DNA from: JAGXQV01 sp964527565
GTDB lineage: Bacteria; Pseudomonadota; Gammaproteobacteria; Burkholderiales; Sulfuricellaceae
Length of the DNA: 64,000 nucleotides
NCBI GenBank assembly: GCA_964527565.1
Contig: CAZGOY010000011.1
Location: forward strand, 1 to 64,000
Direction of reading: 5' to 3'
The notes under the pieces: generated by a model
Told to the model about the DNA's origin: nothing
Database searches by the model: none
What the model saw: only the letters and a program-made list of their open reading frames with translations
Part shown: piece after piece, positions 50,801 through 58,667 of the stretch
Layout of the letters: each line of letters starts with the position of its first letter
Numbering within the stretch: position 1 is the stretch's first letter
Program-made: the position numbers and the translations under genes

Positions 50801-51602
50801 GCGCCTCCGTCAGGGTAGGGCGGTCCATGCTGCGAATGATGATGGAAACCAGCGGCGCGCGACCACCGTCCAGATGCAGCCCAAGCGCTCTCTGACGGTC
50901 GCGTTCCGATTGGTATAGTCCGAACGGGTCGCCTGCCAACTCATCCGCGCTGGTCAAAATATAGGCTTCCGCCGCAGTCACGTTGTCCGGCAGGGTATAG
51001 GTGCGATAGCGGTTGAGCGCAGCGATGTCGAGATCGTAGCGCTGTATGGCATTCTGCGACACGAAACAGGCCATGGCCGCCTGCTTGCGCGCCATCAGGT
51101 CGCTGATGTCGAGCAGCAGGTTGGGGCGTAGCGGCATGCCTACTTCATACAGCGCCAGCCGCACGCCTTTGCCGCAACGCCGCACCGCTTCCACCGCCGC
51201 CATGCCCAGCGCCCGGTGGTCGGGGTGCATTTCAAACACGGAGGGCGCATAAACCAGGTCGGCACCCTCCAGGCACGCCAAAATGCGGCGCACCAGTTTC
51301 TCGCCGTAGGCCACCTCACGGTCGCGCATTCCCCAGAATTCGGGGGCAGCGCAGCCCAGCGCGGCGGCGGCGGCACGGCTTTCCTGCTGGCGCGCCAAGG
51401 TCTGGGCGGTGCGTGCCGCGCCTTCCAGCCCATACGCGCCGTCCGACACGACAATGACGCGCAGCGGATTGCCTCTTGCGAGATGGCGCAGGATGGCGCC
51501 GCCGCAACCGAAAATCTCGTCATCGGGATGGGGCGCCAGCACCACGGCTTTCGAGCAGGGAATTTCGGTGACCGCCTGGTAGGGGACGAGCAAATTTTCC
51601 AT
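47829..51602 (-). CDS. Giant fusion: PIG-L deacetylase plus three GT2 domains
   Basis: About 1257 residues. Domain order: PIG-L/LmbE deacetylase (about 18-225; AHPDDE, HPDH), GT2-a (about 250-475; LVSIIIRSMDR, FLDDDDWF), a coiled coil (about 490-600) with tandem GERDRLV heptads, a linker with a GT-associated helical part (about 605-715), GT2-b (about 718-945; LISILLPVYKT, LLDHDDEL, GSQDYDLALR) and GT2-c (about 980-1230; LVSLIIPTRNG, LLNNDVEVI, FNDVDFCLRI). It could build or edit an amino-sugar-containing glycan in one polypeptide. The order of action is inferred. The ATG at 51602 follows a weak site; a GTG nine bases upstream is possible. Confidence 0.88.
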   Translation of the reverse strand: MENLLVPYQAVTEIPCSKAVVLAPHPDDEIFGCGGAILRHLARGNPLRVIVVSDGAYGLEGAARTAQTLARQQESRAAAAALGCAAPEFWGMRDREVAYGEKLVRRILACLEGADLVYAPSVFEMHPDHRALGMAAVEAVRRCGKGVRLALYEVGMPLRPNLLLDISDLMARKQAAMACFVSQNAIQRYDLDIAALNRYRTYTLPDNVTAAEAYILTSADELAGDPFGLYQSERDRQRALGLHLDGGRAPLVSIIIRSMDRPTLTEALDSVALQTYPNIEVVLVNAKGAGHREAGEWCGRFPLRMVSAGQPLPRSRAANLGLDAAHGEYLIFLDDDDWFDAGHIDSLVREIERRPDVKVAYSGARCVDGGNNPLPTQFGLAHDATQLLAGNYIPIHTALFSRTLLDAGCRVDESLDLYEDWDFWIQASILSDFLYVEGNGAVYRVDLQSGFGVVADSGVAEKASLVLFKKWLPRLKEAQVVKLMHAVRLNRLKDQQLADKEQHVRNLEGFISAKDLLLEEKDGERDRLVGERDRLVGEKDRLLGEAAHSIAVLENLLQEKTSRLSGLERALDETLQHVRNLEQFLEEKDRALQERDNQIHAIVNSISWRWTAPLRHARHQAGKALSGLRAIHAVVARSGGLPRFVAKSLTIFRHEGVAGLRKRLNKVSANPLVNAQAHTGESVVTVSDYQEWTRRFDTLSELDVTVLKIKTQALREKPLISILLPVYKTPEALLRKAIDSVVAQIYPHWELCIADDASGMPTIKRLLAEYGTLDSRIKVVLRDVNGHISAASNSALELASGRYVALLDHDDELAPSALYRVVEEICANPDAALIYSDEDKIDLDGVRSAPYFKPDWNPDLFLSQNFICHLAVYRADIIRAVGGFRPGLEGSQDYDLALRVVERIKPEQIRHIPRILYHWRMIPGSTALGGADEKPYAVIAALRALDEHLARQSVPAKAMEANDVHGMYRVRYALPENPPLVSLIIPTRNGVRILRQCVESITEKTDYPNYEILVVDNGSDDRETLGYLRMLEQNGTARVVRDDRPFNYPALNNGAVRHAKGEIVGLLNNDVEVISASWLSEMVSHARRPEIGAVGARLWYPNDTLQHGGVILVCGVAGHAHKYLPRGEYGYFGRAVLIQNYSAVTAACLVMRKEVFLEVGGLDENLAVAFNDVDFCLRIQQAGYRNLWTPYAELYHHESLTRGHENSPEKIARFNREVEYMQLRWGRLLLNDPAYNPNLTWEREDFSLAWPPRVEML
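49980..50042. repeat. Three 21-bp tandem units in the fusion coiled coil
   Basis: Each unit encodes a Gly-Glu-Arg/Lys-Asp-Arg-Leu-Val/Leu heptad, the copies diverging slightly. The unit is a heptad multiple, so gain or loss of copies would lengthen or shorten the coiled coil in frame. Confidence 0.75.
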
Positions 51603-51638
51603 CAACACCACTTTAATAAATGTTCATTTTGCACGGCA

Positions 51639-52715
51639 TCACCCGATTTCCCACTGCCAGGAGCGGGCATGCGCTAGGTTCGGAGCCGGCAATCCGATCC
51701 GGCAATAGTATTTGCCAGGGTGCAACAGGCGCCAGCACTCTAGCGAAATATCGGCGACCGCGCCATCACCGAAACGTCCGATGGCCGGGATGAAAAACGG
51801 GGAAGGGCTAATTTCCAGCAGCCAGCCGCCTTGCAACTCGCCGGGAACAGGAAACGCGGGCGGCTGCTGAAGCGTTCCCCAATCGGAGAAATCCTGGAGA
51901 GGCGGGGTTGCAGCCCGGCTGCAAAGCCGTCTGGCCCAGCGCAGCAACCGGCTGGCGCTGAAATGCTTTTCAAAATATTGGGGTGCGGCACTGGCCATCA
52001 AATTCATCTTGGCGGCACTGTGTTCGTAATAATGTATGCATTCCGCCGCAGGCTCGACATAGAGACGGAAACCCGCCTGCTTGAGCCGCAACATCAAATC
52101 CGAATCCTCGAAGTACATGAAAAAACGCTCGTCGAACAAGCCGCCGCTGCGTTCGACAGCCGAGCGCAACAGCAATACCGCTCCCCCGGAAAGCGCGGCG
52201 TCGGCACATGCCCGCCTGCTTTGCCAGATACGCAAGGCATGGCGCCGAAACATCCGCGAATTCCATTTCCCGAGTGCGGAATGCAGGCGCCACAACTCGT
52301 TGCGCAACACCATCCAGGGAGAGGGAAACAGGCTGGGCGGCAGGAGAAAGCGTTTTTCATCGTCCCAATAGGTTTTCGGTCCAACCGCCCCGGCCGACGG
52401 ATAAGCCAGCAGGGTCCGCTTCAAATGCCCGAGAGCGCCCGGCAGCAGGCTGGCATCGGGATTCAGCAACAGCACCATATCCCCTCGGCATTGCCGGTAG
52501 GCGCCATTGCAGGCACGACCGAACCCCTGGTTGGCGGAATTGACCAGCAAGGTGACAGCAGCGGGCAAGCTGTCCTTCAGATGGCGCGCTTCGCCGACGC
52601 TCTCGCTGTTGTCGACCACCAGCACTTCGGTCTGTTCCGCTTCGCGCAGCACCGATTCGACCGCCCGCAGGGTCAGCGGCGCACAATGGTAATTGACGAT
52701 AATGACTGAAATCAT
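51639..52715 (-). CDS. Family 2 glycosyltransferase (WbbL-like)
   Basis: A 358-residue GT-A enzyme of the rhamnosyltransferase type: ISVIIVNYHCAPLTLRAVESVL, LVVDNSES, LLNPDASLLPGAL and FFMYFEDSDLMLRLKQAGFRL. About 90 residues beyond the catalytic domain, rich in Pro and aromatic residues (WEIG end), are unusual and may be an accessory beta domain. It lies 36 bp upstream of the giant fusion and is probably cotranscribed. A 131-bp gap separates it from gtrA. Confidence 0.85.
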   Translation of the reverse strand: MISVIIVNYHCAPLTLRAVESVLREAEQTEVLVVDNSESVGEARHLKDSLPAAVTLLVNSANQGFGRACNGAYRQCRGDMVLLLNPDASLLPGALGHLKRTLLAYPSAGAVGPKTYWDDEKRFLLPPSLFPSPWMVLRNELWRLHSALGKWNSRMFRRHALRIWQSRRACADAALSGGAVLLLRSAVERSGGLFDERFFMYFEDSDLMLRLKQAGFRLYVEPAAECIHYYEHSAAKMNLMASAAPQYFEKHFSASRLLRWARRLCSRAATPPLQDFSDWGTLQQPPAFPVPGELQGGWLLEISPSPFFIPAIGRFGDGAVADISLECWRLLHPGKYYCRIGLPAPNLAHARSWQWEIG

Positions 52716-52846
52716 ATCCGGGTTTGACTATAGCGGTGATGCAAGGCGGCGGATAAACAGCGGGTAAAGCCAATGGGCTGCAAAGATGGGACGCATGAAA
52801 CCGGCTTTCACGAAAACGGGCGGATTGTACCCTACACTGCACCGGG

Positions 52847-53215
52847 TTATCGATAGGTAAACCGGCGATGCCCCACGAAGCTCAGCGCCGGAACCAGCGA
52901 CACCACCAGCGCGATACCCAGCAAATAATGGCCTCCGGCCGTCTCGACGCCCCAGGCGATGGCCACCGTCAGCCCCCATGCCGCGAGGGAGATCATGACA
53001 AAACGCCGCCAGGTCTCCAGATTGAGGCGGGAACGGAAACTCCAGCGCGTGTTGACCACATAGGACATCCCGTTTGCCAGAATAAATGCCGCGCCGTTGG
53101 CCGTTCCGGGATGCCATTGAAACCCTTCGATCAATGCGGCGGCTGCGGCAATGTGAAGCAACGTGGCGGCAACGCCGGTCAACGCGAAGCGGCCTGCAGA
53201 AACGCTCAGCCTCAT
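52847..53215 (-). CDS. gtrA: GtrA-like membrane flippase
   Basis: A 122-residue membrane protein with four hydrophobic helices (FALTGVAATLLHIAAAAALI; AAFILANGMSYVVNTRWSF; ISLAAWGLTVAIAWG; ALVVSLVPALSFVGH). The NTRWSF and FVGHRRFTY motifs are typical of GtrA, which is thought to flip undecaprenyl-phosphate-linked sugars. I start it at the ATG overlapping the methyltransferase stop (ATGA). With the GtrB-like gene and a GT-C-like membrane protein it forms a likely O-antigen side-chain module. Confidence 0.85.
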   Translation of the reverse strand: MRLSVSAGRFALTGVAATLLHIAAAAALIEGFQWHPGTANGAAFILANGMSYVVNTRWSFRSRLNLETWRRFVMISLAAWGLTVAIAWGVETAGGHYLLGIALVVSLVPALSFVGHRRFTYR

Positions 53216-53943
53216 CGGCGCGCGGCCAGCACCGCCATGACGGAAGTCCCGAAGGGAAACAGCGCGCGCGGCAGGAGATGCCGCTCGCATCCAAACAGCC
53301 CCGCCAGCAGCGTATTGATTGGCCGGGGCGGCAAGGCTGCATCCGAACCGCCGTCCCTGCCGGTCAGCTTCTGCAGGATACGGATACCGGCGATCAGGGG
53401 AAACAGCAGGGTGTTGAAGTAACCCAGCCGGGACACCGTCAATCCTGCGGCTTCCGCCCGCCGCCCCAGCATTTCTGCGGTGTAGCGGCGATAATGGTGA
53501 TGCGCCGCGTCATGCCCCGACCATAGCCAGGCGTAGGCCGGAACGGTGACCAGCAGGCGCCCGGAGGGCTTGAGCAGGCGCCCGATGCGGCGCAGTGCCG
53601 CTTCGTCATCTTCGATATGTTCGAGCACGTCGAGCAAACAGACCAGGTCGAACCGCCCATCGTCAAACGGCACCGGTTCCGGCAAACCGCCGGCTAGCAC
53701 CGGGCAAATCCCCAGCGATTCGGCAATGCCGCGCGCGCCGTCGTCGTATTCCATCGCACGAAGCTGGCCGAAGCCCGCCAGCATGGCCAGGTTCCCCCCC
53801 GTCCCGCAACCGATTTCCAGGATCTCCGGGCGCGTCGGCAAGGCCAGCCTGCCGATCACCGCCGCCAGAATTTTCCGGCGCGCGGCAAACCACCAGTGGC
53901 GGTCCTGCACCTGGGCCATTTCCCGGTAAGTTTCAGGCTGCAT
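53212..53943 (-). CDS. SAM-dependent methyltransferase
   Basis: A 243-residue class I methyltransferase: ILEIGCGTGGNLAMLAGFG (SAM motif I), AMEYDDGARGIA, and the CLLDVLEHIEDDEAAL block seen in ubiquinone- and glycan-type enzymes. A hydrophobic stretch (FNTLLFPLIAGIRILQ) suggests membrane contact. It sits between gtrB (11-bp overlap) and gtrA (4-bp overlap), so it is likely part of the sugar-lipid pathway. The acceptor is unknown. Confidence 0.82.
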   Translation of the reverse strand: MQPETYREMAQVQDRHWWFAARRKILAAVIGRLALPTRPEILEIGCGTGGNLAMLAGFGQLRAMEYDDGARGIAESLGICPVLAGGLPEPVPFDDGRFDLVCLLDVLEHIEDDEAALRRIGRLLKPSGRLLVTVPAYAWLWSGHDAAHHHYRRYTAEMLGRRAEAAGLTVSRLGYFNTLLFPLIAGIRILQKLTGRDGGSDAALPPRPINTLLAGLFGCERHLLPRALFPFGTSVMAVLAARR

Positions 53944-54892
53944 CGTCGTAACGCTCGCGCACGATGTAAATGGGGCGCCCCTTGGCTTCGCCGTAAAGCC
54001 TGCCGATGTATTCCCCCAGCACTCCCAGCCCGATCAACTGCACGCCGCCCAGAAACAATACCACCGTGATCAGCGAAGCATAGCCCGGCAAGTCGCGCCC
54101 CAGCATCAGCGTGCGCCCGACGACAAACAGGCCGAAGGTGAAGGCCAGCAACGCAATGGCCAGCCCCAGATAAGTCCAGATACGCAACGGTGCGGTGGAA
54201 AACGAGGTGATGCCCTCAAGTGCGAAATTCCACAGGCGCCATCCGGAAAATTTGCCCTCTCCCGCCTTGCGCGCCTCGCGGGCATAGGGCAGGGTCGCCT
54301 GGCGGAATCCGACCCAGGCAAACAAGCCCTTCATGAAGCGCCGCCGCTCCGGCAACAATTTCAGCGCGTCCACCACCCGGCGGTCCATGAGCCGGAAATC
54401 CCCCACATTGGCGGGAATCGGCGGATCGGAGATGGCATTGTGCAGGCGGTAAAACCATTCAGCCGTCTTGCGCTTGAACAGGTTGTCAGACGAACGATCC
54501 ACCCGTTGCGCCAGCACCACGTCGAAACCTTGCCGCCAAACGCGCACCATCTCCACAATCAATTCCGGCGGGTCTTGCAAATCGGCGTCGATGGGTATCA
54601 CCGCATCGCCAAGGGCATGGTCGATGCCGCAGGTCAATGCCGCCTCCTTGCCGAAATTGCGCGACAAATCGACGACCCGCAGGCGCGCCTCGCTTTTCTG
54701 AAATTCGCGCAAGCGTTCCAGGGTGCCGTCGCGGCTGCCGTCGTTGACGCAGATGATTTCGCAGGATTCCCCCGTCGCATCGAGCGCCGACAGCAGGCGG
54801 GTGAAAAAGGCCGACAGGGAATCCTCCTCGTTGTGCATGGGGCAAACGACGGAGAGCGCGGGATGAGGGGGAAAAGTAGAATCGAGACACAT
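53933..54892 (-). CDS. gtrB: GtrB/DPM-type glycosyltransferase
   Basis: A 319-residue GT2 enzyme: SVVCPMHNEEDSLSAFF, CVNDGSRDGTLE, PIDADLQDPPELI and the RRRFMKGLFAWVGFRQ region. Two C-terminal helices (about 228-255 and 270-295) anchor it, as in GtrB and ArnC. The family transfers a sugar from a nucleotide to undecaprenyl phosphate on the inner face of the membrane. It is grouped with GtrA and a GT-C-like protein. The start at 54892 has no strong ribosome site. Confidence 0.88.
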   Translation of the reverse strand: MCLDSTFPPHPALSVVCPMHNEEDSLSAFFTRLLSALDATGESCEIICVNDGSRDGTLERLREFQKSEARLRVVDLSRNFGKEAALTCGIDHALGDAVIPIDADLQDPPELIVEMVRVWRQGFDVVLAQRVDRSSDNLFKRKTAEWFYRLHNAISDPPIPANVGDFRLMDRRVVDALKLLPERRRFMKGLFAWVGFRQATLPYAREARKAGEGKFSGWRLWNFALEGITSFSTAPLRIWTYLGLAIALLAFTFGLFVVGRTLMLGRDLPGYASLITVVLFLGGVQLIGLGVLGEYIGRLYGEAKGRPIYIVRERYDDAA

Positions 54893-54955
54893 GAGAACGG
54901 CGACAATACCCGAATTTCCGGAAGGATGTCCAATGACACCGGACAGAAAACCGTG

Positions 54956-56650
54956 TCACTGCCCCGGAGCCCGCCATTCGAGCATCCCGTTTCGCTCTGG
55001 AAAGCCCAGCGTGGGCGACGCATGCCAGCGTCCCTCTGGAGAACGAACGATGAATGTGAATTTTCCTTTTAACCAGCGCGGCAGATCAAAAGAAATTTTT
55101 CCGGAGCATGGGATGGCCGTTGCGGTATTTATTTCGTGGAACGCCAGGAAACAGGCGGCGCCTGCCGGAGACTGAACATGCCAATCCAAGCCGTTCATGC
55201 TCCGCACCATGCGAATCGCCATGGGGGTAGCGACTTGCGCTCCGTCATTTTCCGCCGGTGTTGCCTCCTTCATGCAACGGCAATCCGTTTCGTAGACGTA
55301 TACCGGCAAGGGTGCGCCGAGTTTCTGGGCGGATTCGACAATAGGTACGGCAATGGGGGAGTTTTTTTCCAGCAACCGTTTTTTCAATGCCGAGGTGCCA
55401 TAGCCGAACAGACCAAAACCGGACGTATCTCCCACCGGGACATAGCTGACCGTTTCCCCTTGGGACCACATGAAGCGCCCCTGCACATCGTATGGATTGG
55501 CAAGGGAATCAAAATCTGCGGCGGTATCGCGGCCCTTGAGGAAAGCCGCGACCACCATAACGAAGAGGGTCAATAGCGCCAAACAGCCGATGGTGTGCGG
55601 AAGAAGGCTGCCTTTTCCGACAAGTGGCCCGCACCGTGGCAAGGAGGAAAGCCCCAAGGCCAGCAGCACACAAATCCCCCACCAGGGCAGGAAGGCAAAG
55701 CGCAGGTCAACGGGATGCGTGGAAGCCCGAATAGCCAGAAATGGCAGCAACAGTGCCGCCAGGGAGAAAAACACCAGAAAAAGGTGACGGCGGCGCATGG
55801 AATACAGCGCCCAGGCGGCGGGCAGCAACGTAGCGCCCGCCAGCAGAGCCGTCCTGTCCATGCCGAAAAACACCTGCGGCAATACCGCCAGGGAATCCAG
55901 CAACCCGCTTGCCGCATTCAAGCCACCGTAGCCGCCAATCACCGCCCCCAGCATCACCGAGCGCCAAGCGACAAAGGCCAGTGCAGACAACCCAAGCGGA
56001 AGCATGGCGCCGAGACGGGATTTCAGCGTCCCTTCCCGTAAAAAAAACAATACCAGCGGCAGCGGCGCAAAAATTTCCTTATTGAGCATCGCCAGCAAAT
56101 AAAAGACGGCGGCCAACACCGGGGCGGATCGCCCCCCGCTTTCCCGCGACTTCAGCCAGAACAGCACGGAAAGAATGGCGAACACCAGCCCCGTCGCATA
56201 ATGACGGGTCATGATTTGTTGGCCAACTACCGCGACGGGCGCCCCCATCAGGAACAGGGCTGCGGCTAGGCCACCCCAGAAGGGGCCGACATATCGATAC
56301 AGCAACACGAAAGTCAGCATGGCCGCCAGCCAGATGACCAGCAAATGGTGGGCGTAGAATGCCGACGGCTGCAACCCGAATAGGGTGTAATCCAGCCAGT
56401 AGTCCAGGATCAGCCAAGGCGTGAAAAACGGTACCCCGCTCGCCTGCCATTGGCCGGGGGAAAAAAAATAGCCGCTGACGGAAGGATATTCCGTGACGTA
56501 TAGCAGGATCGCCGTGTCGTCGAAACGCCAGAACCCTTGCAAGGCGTCCCCGTGCAGCATCAGCGTCAACACTGCGAGGATTCCCGCCGCAGCCATCATG
56601 ATAGTGCGGGGGATAGGCGGACTTCCCACGTTAGCGAGCCCTTGTTTCAT
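54956..56650 (-). CDS. GT-C-like polytopic glycosyltransferase
   Basis: A 564-residue protein with about ten membrane segments. The first periplasmic loop (LQGFWRFDDTAILLYV, with a DD pair) resembles the catalytic loop of GT-C enzymes. A soluble C-terminal domain (about 400-564) follows. GT-C proteins use undecaprenyl-phosphate sugars, which the GtrB and GtrA neighbours would supply. It starts 3 bp after the LpxL-like gene. The exact family (GT39, GT83 or GtrC type) cannot be fixed by eye. Confidence 0.7.
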   Translation of the reverse strand: MKQGLANVGSPPIPRTIMMAAAGILAVLTLMLHGDALQGFWRFDDTAILLYVTEYPSVSGYFFSPGQWQASGVPFFTPWLILDYWLDYTLFGLQPSAFYAHHLLVIWLAAMLTFVLLYRYVGPFWGGLAAALFLMGAPVAVVGQQIMTRHYATGLVFAILSVLFWLKSRESGGRSAPVLAAVFYLLAMLNKEIFAPLPLVLFFLREGTLKSRLGAMLPLGLSALAFVAWRSVMLGAVIGGYGGLNAASGLLDSLAVLPQVFFGMDRTALLAGATLLPAAWALYSMRRRHLFLVFFSLAALLLPFLAIRASTHPVDLRFAFLPWWGICVLLALGLSSLPRCGPLVGKGSLLPHTIGCLALLTLFVMVVAAFLKGRDTAADFDSLANPYDVQGRFMWSQGETVSYVPVGDTSGFGLFGYGTSALKKRLLEKNSPIAVPIVESAQKLGAPLPVYVYETDCRCMKEATPAENDGAQVATPMAIRMVRSMNGLDWHVQSPAGAACFLAFHEINTATAIPCSGKISFDLPRWLKGKFTFIVRSPEGRWHASPTLGFPERNGMLEWRAPGQ

Positions 56651-56653
56651 GCC

Positions 56654-57616
56654 TCATCCCCCGTTGTGGCGCACACCATCCCGGCGGTCAGAGCGGCATT
56701 TCCTGCTGGAACCGTCCGCCATGACCTGGTGATACTGGGCGGCGATGGGCAATCCCATCCATTGCCAGGGTTCCCGCGCGACCAAGGCACTCAGACGATC
56801 CGCATAGACCTGCAGCACCGATTCTGCGTCGGCAGCCTCGATGGGCGGTTCGACCCGCACCCAGTGACGCGGTTTTGCGGATGAAGCGAAATCGGATTCG
56901 AAGCCGTTCCAGCAGGTCAGGAACAGCGCCTGTTTTTTCCGTGCCCAGTGAATGAAATTGAGCGGCAACGCCGCAGGCCGACCCAGAAACATCACTGTAT
57001 GGCGCTTGCCGCCATACAGCGTTACCGGCATGTCGATAAGGTTGACGCAAAGCGCGTCGCTTTGGCGCAATACCTTGATGATGCGTTTGTCCAGGCCGCC
57101 GGAGTAATCGGTGTAAAGGTAATGACCGTGATTCAGCTTGCGCTCGGTCGCCCGATAATTCAAACGCAGGAACCACTGCGTCGGCAAGGGGGTATTGATG
57201 GAGCGGTCGACGCTACGCGCCACCGGAAACACCGGGTAACCACTGTCGGCAAGCGACGCGCACGCCAAATAGGGGTTGCCGACGTGCGCGGTCAACAAAA
57301 CCAGCGGACGCCCCAGGCTGGTTGCAGCAGACAGATGCTCGGCGCCTTCCACCAGGGCAGGTACGTGCATGCCGCAACCAAGCGCAGCATAAGCGCCGCT
57401 CTCCCGCCACAAGCGCACCCAACTGGAACGGCGTGCGATTTCGGCATCCGCAACGGTGCTGAAGCGACCATTCAGACAGGCGCGCAAATAGGCCGCCCCA
57501 GCCATGCTGGCCGGTTCATTTTCCTGCGCCATGCGGTCGGGCATCCGGTAATGCTGTGTCCAGGCATAGCGCGGCAGAGCCCAGAAGTAATAGCGCCAGA
57601 ATTCGCGGTTATTCAC
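56654..57616 (-). CDS. LpxL/HtrB-like acyltransferase-fold protein
   Basis: A 320-residue protein resembling lipid A late acyltransferases: REFWRYYFWALPRYA at the start, RPLVLLTAHVGNPYLACA, and the SVDRSINTPLPTQWFLRLNY and DMPVTLYGGKRHTVMFLG blocks. In HtrB-type enzymes the catalytic motif is H-x4-Glu; here it reads HVGNPY, with Tyr in place of the acidic residue. The catalytic role is therefore doubtful or altered. The start is a GTG at 57616 overlapping the GT4 stop; a longer in-frame extension is GT4 sequence read in another frame. Confidence 0.7.
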   Translation of the reverse strand: MNNREFWRYYFWALPRYAWTQHYRMPDRMAQENEPASMAGAAYLRACLNGRFSTVADAEIARRSSWVRLWRESGAYAALGCGMHVPALVEGAEHLSAATSLGRPLVLLTAHVGNPYLACASLADSGYPVFPVARSVDRSINTPLPTQWFLRLNYRATERKLNHGHYLYTDYSGGLDKRIIKVLRQSDALCVNLIDMPVTLYGGKRHTVMFLGRPAALPLNFIHWARKKQALFLTCWNGFESDFASSAKPRHWVRVEPPIEAADAESVLQVYADRLSALVAREPWQWMGLPIAAQYHQVMADGSSRKCRSDRRDGVRHNGG

Positions 57617-58667
57617 GGTGCGCCAACCACGCGACCAATACCTGCTCCAGGCGCGCCGCCACGGCTTCGGCGCTATAGCGCCCGCGCAGCAGCGCCGCGC
57701 CGCGTCGCGCCATGCGGACGCGCCGGGAAGGATCATCCAGCAGGCCGCGCACGGCTGCCGCCAGCGCCGCCGCATCCCCCTCTGGAACAAAGCAGGCATA
57801 ATCGTGACGGCTATCCAGGCTGAGATAGGACGGAATCGCTGTCGCCACGACCGCCGTCCCGCTGGCCAACGCTTCGGCGAAGGGCAGACCGAAACCTTCT
57901 GCGGCATAAGATGGCGTCAAAACGATATCCGCTTGATGGTAAAGCTGCGCCATGCGTGTCGGCGAGACGGCCTGATGGTAGTCATCGACCGTCGTAATGG
58001 CGCATTCCGCACTGTTTTGCGGCAGACTGGAAACCCGCGTGAGATGCAGCGCCCGCCCTTCATTGCGCAGGATTTCCACTGCCTGAAGCGCATCCCGGAT
58101 TCCCTTGACCGACGATTCAAACAAGCCGGGAACCAGCAGGCGTGCCGGTTGCCTGCGCCACTGGCGCAGCCATTGCCGCAACGCCGGAAGGGGATGATAA
58201 AGGCGGGCATCCACGCACTGGCCAATGCAGACGACGGGAAAGGTTTCCGTGCCATAGTGCCGATGCAATTTTTCATCCAGCCAGGAACCAACCGTTAGCT
58301 TGGGGATGGGATGGCGATAGGCTGCGTCGATCTGTGCCGCGATGTTGCCGTATTCCGGGCATTCCCACTCCAAGCCCTGGCACAAATGGACGGTCAGCGC
58401 AGCGCGACAATCCAGTGCCGACGCCACGGTAGTCCAGAAGGTCGCGATGACCACCTGTGGTTTGAGCAAGGCGGCGGCACCCGTAAAACTTTCGACATAG
58501 TCGAGCGTCACCGGATGGGGATACCAGGCGTGATCTCCACGAAGCGCCAGAACCCTTACCGCATGACCACGAGCGCTCAGCGCCCGCGCTTGGTCCAGCA
58601 CTACTCGCACCCCGCCGGAAAGCTCGGTCGATTCCAGCAGGTAGCAGATATTCAGGCGCCGGTTCAT
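57609..58667 (-). CDS. Family 4 glycosyltransferase
   Basis: A 352-residue GT-B retaining transferase. The N-terminal acceptor domain holds LLESTELSGGVRVVLDQARALSARGHAVRVL. The C-terminal donor domain has VLTPSYAAEGFGLPFAEALASGTAVVAT, the EX7E-type block that holds the nucleotide sugar. No signal peptide or membrane segment is present, so it acts on the cytoplasmic face. It starts at the ATG overlapping the GNAT stop (ATGA). It belongs to the wzm-wzt glycan cluster. Confidence 0.9.
   Translation of the reverse strand: MNRRLNICYLLESTELSGGVRVVLDQARALSARGHAVRVLALRGDHAWYPHPVTLDYVESFTGAAALLKPQVVIATFWTTVASALDCRAALTVHLCQGLEWECPEYGNIAAQIDAAYRHPIPKLTVGSWLDEKLHRHYGTETFPVVCIGQCVDARLYHPLPALRQWLRQWRRQPARLLVPGLFESSVKGIRDALQAVEILRNEGRALHLTRVSSLPQNSAECAITTVDDYHQAVSPTRMAQLYHQADIVLTPSYAAEGFGLPFAEALASGTAVVATAIPSYLSLDSRHDYACFVPEGDAAALAAAVRGLLDDPSRRVRMARRGAALLRGRYSAEAVAARLEQVLVAWLAHRE

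Noticed and set aside
49569..50918. A 449-residue plus-strand open frame over the giant fusion.
   Set aside because: It is an antisense shadow; the real gene has complete motifs in the other strand.
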